DNA of 64,000 bases, from positions 248,001-312,000 of the forward strand of contig CP136500.1 in the NCBI GenBank assembly GCA_032768795.1, in the 5' to 3' direction. Origin of the DNA: Tremella fuciformis. Its lineage: Eukaryota; Basidiomycota; Tremellomycetes; Tremellales; Tremellaceae. A model generated the notes under the pieces. That model made no database searches, had not been told where the DNA came from, and saw only the letters and a list, made by a program, of their open reading frames with translations. Positions 61,714 through 64,000 of the stretch are shown piece by piece. The stretch's first letter is position 1; every line of letters begins with the position of its first letter. The position numbers and the translations under genes were made by a program.

Positions 61714-64000
61714 ATGCCATCTGTGCAGACGGTGAAAGAAGAGCGCAAGCTCAATGGGCGTGACAACTATGCCCAGTGGGTGCGCGAGATTCGAGTCGTC
61801 CTCGGATCCGCCGGTCTCGTACCCCACATCACCAAGGACGCGTCAGCGATTCGGGCACTCGTCGAGGCTCGATATCCAGTGTCAAGTCCGGCCACAGCAG
61901 CCGAGACATCGAAGAGAGCAGTTGCTCTATACGAGCATGAGAAGGAGCAGTCCACCGCCCTCTCCACTCTCTACGGCAGTCTGACAGAGACTGTCCAAAA
62001 TAAGCTTCCCTCGAGCCTGATCGACTTCGAGAATCCTCAACCGAAGGGGCTTTACGATCATCTGATCACCACATATGGGGCCGACAATGGATCTCGCCTG
62101 ACCGAACTATGGTCATCAATCTTCGACGAGACCATCCCAGAGAATGAGGACCCCGAACCTCTTTATCTCACAGCTATCCGGTCACAGCTGGCCGAAATCA
62201 CCTCCTCCGCCATCACTTCCAAGCTCACCCTTGAGCAATTCGCCAACCAGATCGGCGCATACGCCGCCATCCGTCGCCTACCGTCCTCATACGGCCTCCT
62301 CGCATTGACCTTCTACTCAGGGACCTCGTCGAACAAGATCCACCTCGACGAGGTTATCGATAGGGTCGCCGATGAACATCGCAGACGTCAACAAAAGGGC
62401 GAGAGCGTAAACGAGATGGGGATGCTCAGCAAATCTCTGCAGAAACCGGCAGGCAAGAGATGCATCCACCACCCGGATCAGGGGAGGCACTCCACAGATG
62501 AGTGCTGGAAAGTGATTGGAGTGCCGAAGCACATCCAGGAGCAGAGGTCGGCTAAGGAAGCAGACAGGAGGAAGAAGCAAGGAGGACAAGCGAAGAAGGG
62601 AATGAAGGCAAGAGAGCAGAGCGAGTCAGGAGATGACTCATCGAGTGAGAACAGGGGAGGCTCGTCGAGGGAGACAAAGGAGGAAGGCTACTATGCGACG
62701 GAGATTGCGCTGCACGCCAACGACAACCTTCCCTCCTCTTCCATCATCATCGATAGCGGTGCGACAAGTCCATTCATCAAGGACAAGCACCTCCTCTCGC
62801 ATCTCACCAAACTCGACAAGGCCGTCAAGATCCAAATTTGAGACGGATCGATTGTCGAGGCCACACACTCCGGCCGCCTCACCTTCAACAACGTATGGTA
62901 CAAGAACGCCCTCTACGTTCCATCATTCTCGCACAACCTCCTCTCAACACAGCGCCTCGGTCCGTACACTGGGACACACTGGCGCTTCTCAAGGACTCGG
63001 CTACATTGGTCGAGAAAGGAAAGGTCATCCTCCGGGGCAAAAAAGTCGGAAACCTATGGGTTGTGGACGACACACCGGTACGCACCACCTCGCGCATTCA
63101 CCGAGCACTTCAGGCAAGAGAAAACACTGAAGCCAAACACAACCGCCTCCTCACCTGGCACAAACGCCTAGGTCACTCAAACATGAGGAAGGTGTGGGAG
63201 CTCGGGAAGGAGGGGAAGCTAGGCGCAAAGTGGACGGGATTGTTTCGGAGAGTCGAATGCATGGAGTGCCTGAAAGGAAAGGCAACACGCTCGGCATCTC
63301 TACCTAATCCTCGTCGAGCCAGCAAACCCCTCGTCGAGGTATCAGTCGATCTATGGGGACCAGCAACCGCCCAGTCAAGAGAAGGCTAATACTTCCTCAC
63401 CTGCTATGACGACCATAGCAAATACGTGCAGGCCATACCACTCAAGAAGAAGTCGGATGCAGCCGAAGCACTACAAGACTACATCAAGTTGGCAGAGAAT
63501 CAGCTTGATCGAACGGTCAAAACCATCCGCTCAGACCAAGGAGGCGAATTCACGAGCAAGGAATTCAGCCACTGGTGTAAAAGCAAGGGAATTGAGCACA
63601 CCCTCACGCCGACGGACGCACACAATCAGAACAGTCGGGTCGAGCGCGTCCATCTCACCATCCTCAACGACATCCGGACATGTCTCTCGGACTCGAACCT
63701 GCCAAGCCAATTCTGGGTCGACGCATTACGATATGTAGTCTTCACCAGAAATAGGCTACCAGACTCCCACGGAAAAATCCCGATAACGCTCTTCCGACCA
63801 AACCACGACATCGACCTGCAGTACCAAGGGATGCAGCCATTCGGCCACCACTGCATTTATCGAGTCGTGAGCCCCGCATCAAAGCTCGATGAGCGAGGGC
63901 AATGCGGTCAACTACTGGGATACACAGAAGGGAGCTGGGGCTACAAGGTGTTGACCCAATCCAACAGGGTCATCGCAAGCCGAGACGTTACATTCATCAC
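61714..64000 (+). pseudogene. Copia-A3 gag-pol, several breaks
   Basis: Gag and protease as in A2 up to 62838, then TGA (GGA in A2) after AVKIQI. A one-base deletion near 62990 shifts the frame, and a four-base deletion near 63387 (EGFQYF region) shifts it again. The integrase DDE part IRSDQGGEF and NSRVERVH is readable after that to the window edge. Confidence 0.9.

Larger units (their letters stand above)
60726..64000 (+). mobile_element. Copia-A3, inserted in Copia-A4, continues past the right edge
   Basis: 5' LTR 60726-61043 (318 bp, CAACGGAAAT...TTCTGTCG), primer site TGGTAACG at 61044, a solo LTR nested in the leader, and gag-pol from 61714. The 3' half lies outside the window. Confidence 0.9.

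Noticed and set aside
1..64000. tRNA, rRNA or other structured RNA genes
   Set aside because: No cloverleaf, box A/B pair or rRNA-like block was recognised on reading; a tRNAscan run would be decisive.

Overview
The window looks like a transposon-dense accessory island of a fungal chromosome, most likely a basidiomycete and plausibly one of the Pucciniomycotina yeasts or rusts. The reasons are a high-GC sequence, genes cut by many short introns (about 38-166 nt, GT...CTNAY...AG), chromodomain Ty3/gypsy and Ty1/copia elements, and spliced HNH, PD-(D/E)XK and kinase-like genes of a kind typical of basidiomycetes. No bacterial, organellar, tRNA, rRNA or CRISPR features were seen. Gene models are read from raw sequence; splice choices were accepted when donor, branch point, acceptor and phase agreed.

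Left part (1-15.4 kb): a four-exon HNH-nuclease-like gene runs off the left edge and its start abuts a copia LTR. Next come a copia remnant, a full copia copy (Copia-A1) with a single nonsense codon, a strict 33-bp tandem array of CACGTG boxes, a broken cysteine-rich gene, and a degenerate gypsy element (Gypsy-3) that carries two nested solo LTRs and is cut off by a third.

15.4-27.4 kb: a ubiquitin-protease-like gene relic has been split by a ~250-bp insertion and by a complete 2.9-kb gag-protease-only copia element with identical LTRs. Then comes an intact-looking spliced PD-(D/E)XK nuclease-fold gene. Next is a young Copia-A2 copy with identical LTRs, a 5-bp target duplication and one long gag-pol frame that lacks the middle of RNase H.

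27.5-39.4 kb: Gypsy-1 is an 8.6-kb chromovirus with intact gag, intact pol and a C-terminal chromodomain. It has a self-priming type primer site and a polypurine tract. Between pol and the 3' LTR it carries a spliced accessory gene on the opposite strand with a six-cysteine motif. It abuts the 5' half of a related element, Gypsy-2, which shows the same priming logic and a -1 slippery site.

39.4-45 kb: a graveyard of solo LTRs, a satellite of ~250-320-bp monomers with a solo LTR inside it, and short G-rich repeats. 45.1-56.7 kb: a gene block with a REase-kinase fusion gene and four multi-exon genes I cannot assign. 56.9-64 kb: further LTRs, a copia gag relic, a pogo-type transposase relic, and two more Copia-A copies nested in each other (A3 inserted into A4).

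The most noteworthy items are the antisense accessory gene of Gypsy-1 and its second copy near 9 kb, the self-priming signature in two gypsy families, the non-TG/CA LTRs of Copia-A, the gag-protease mini-element, the CACGTG array, and the REase-kinase gene in a cluster of nuclease-fold genes.
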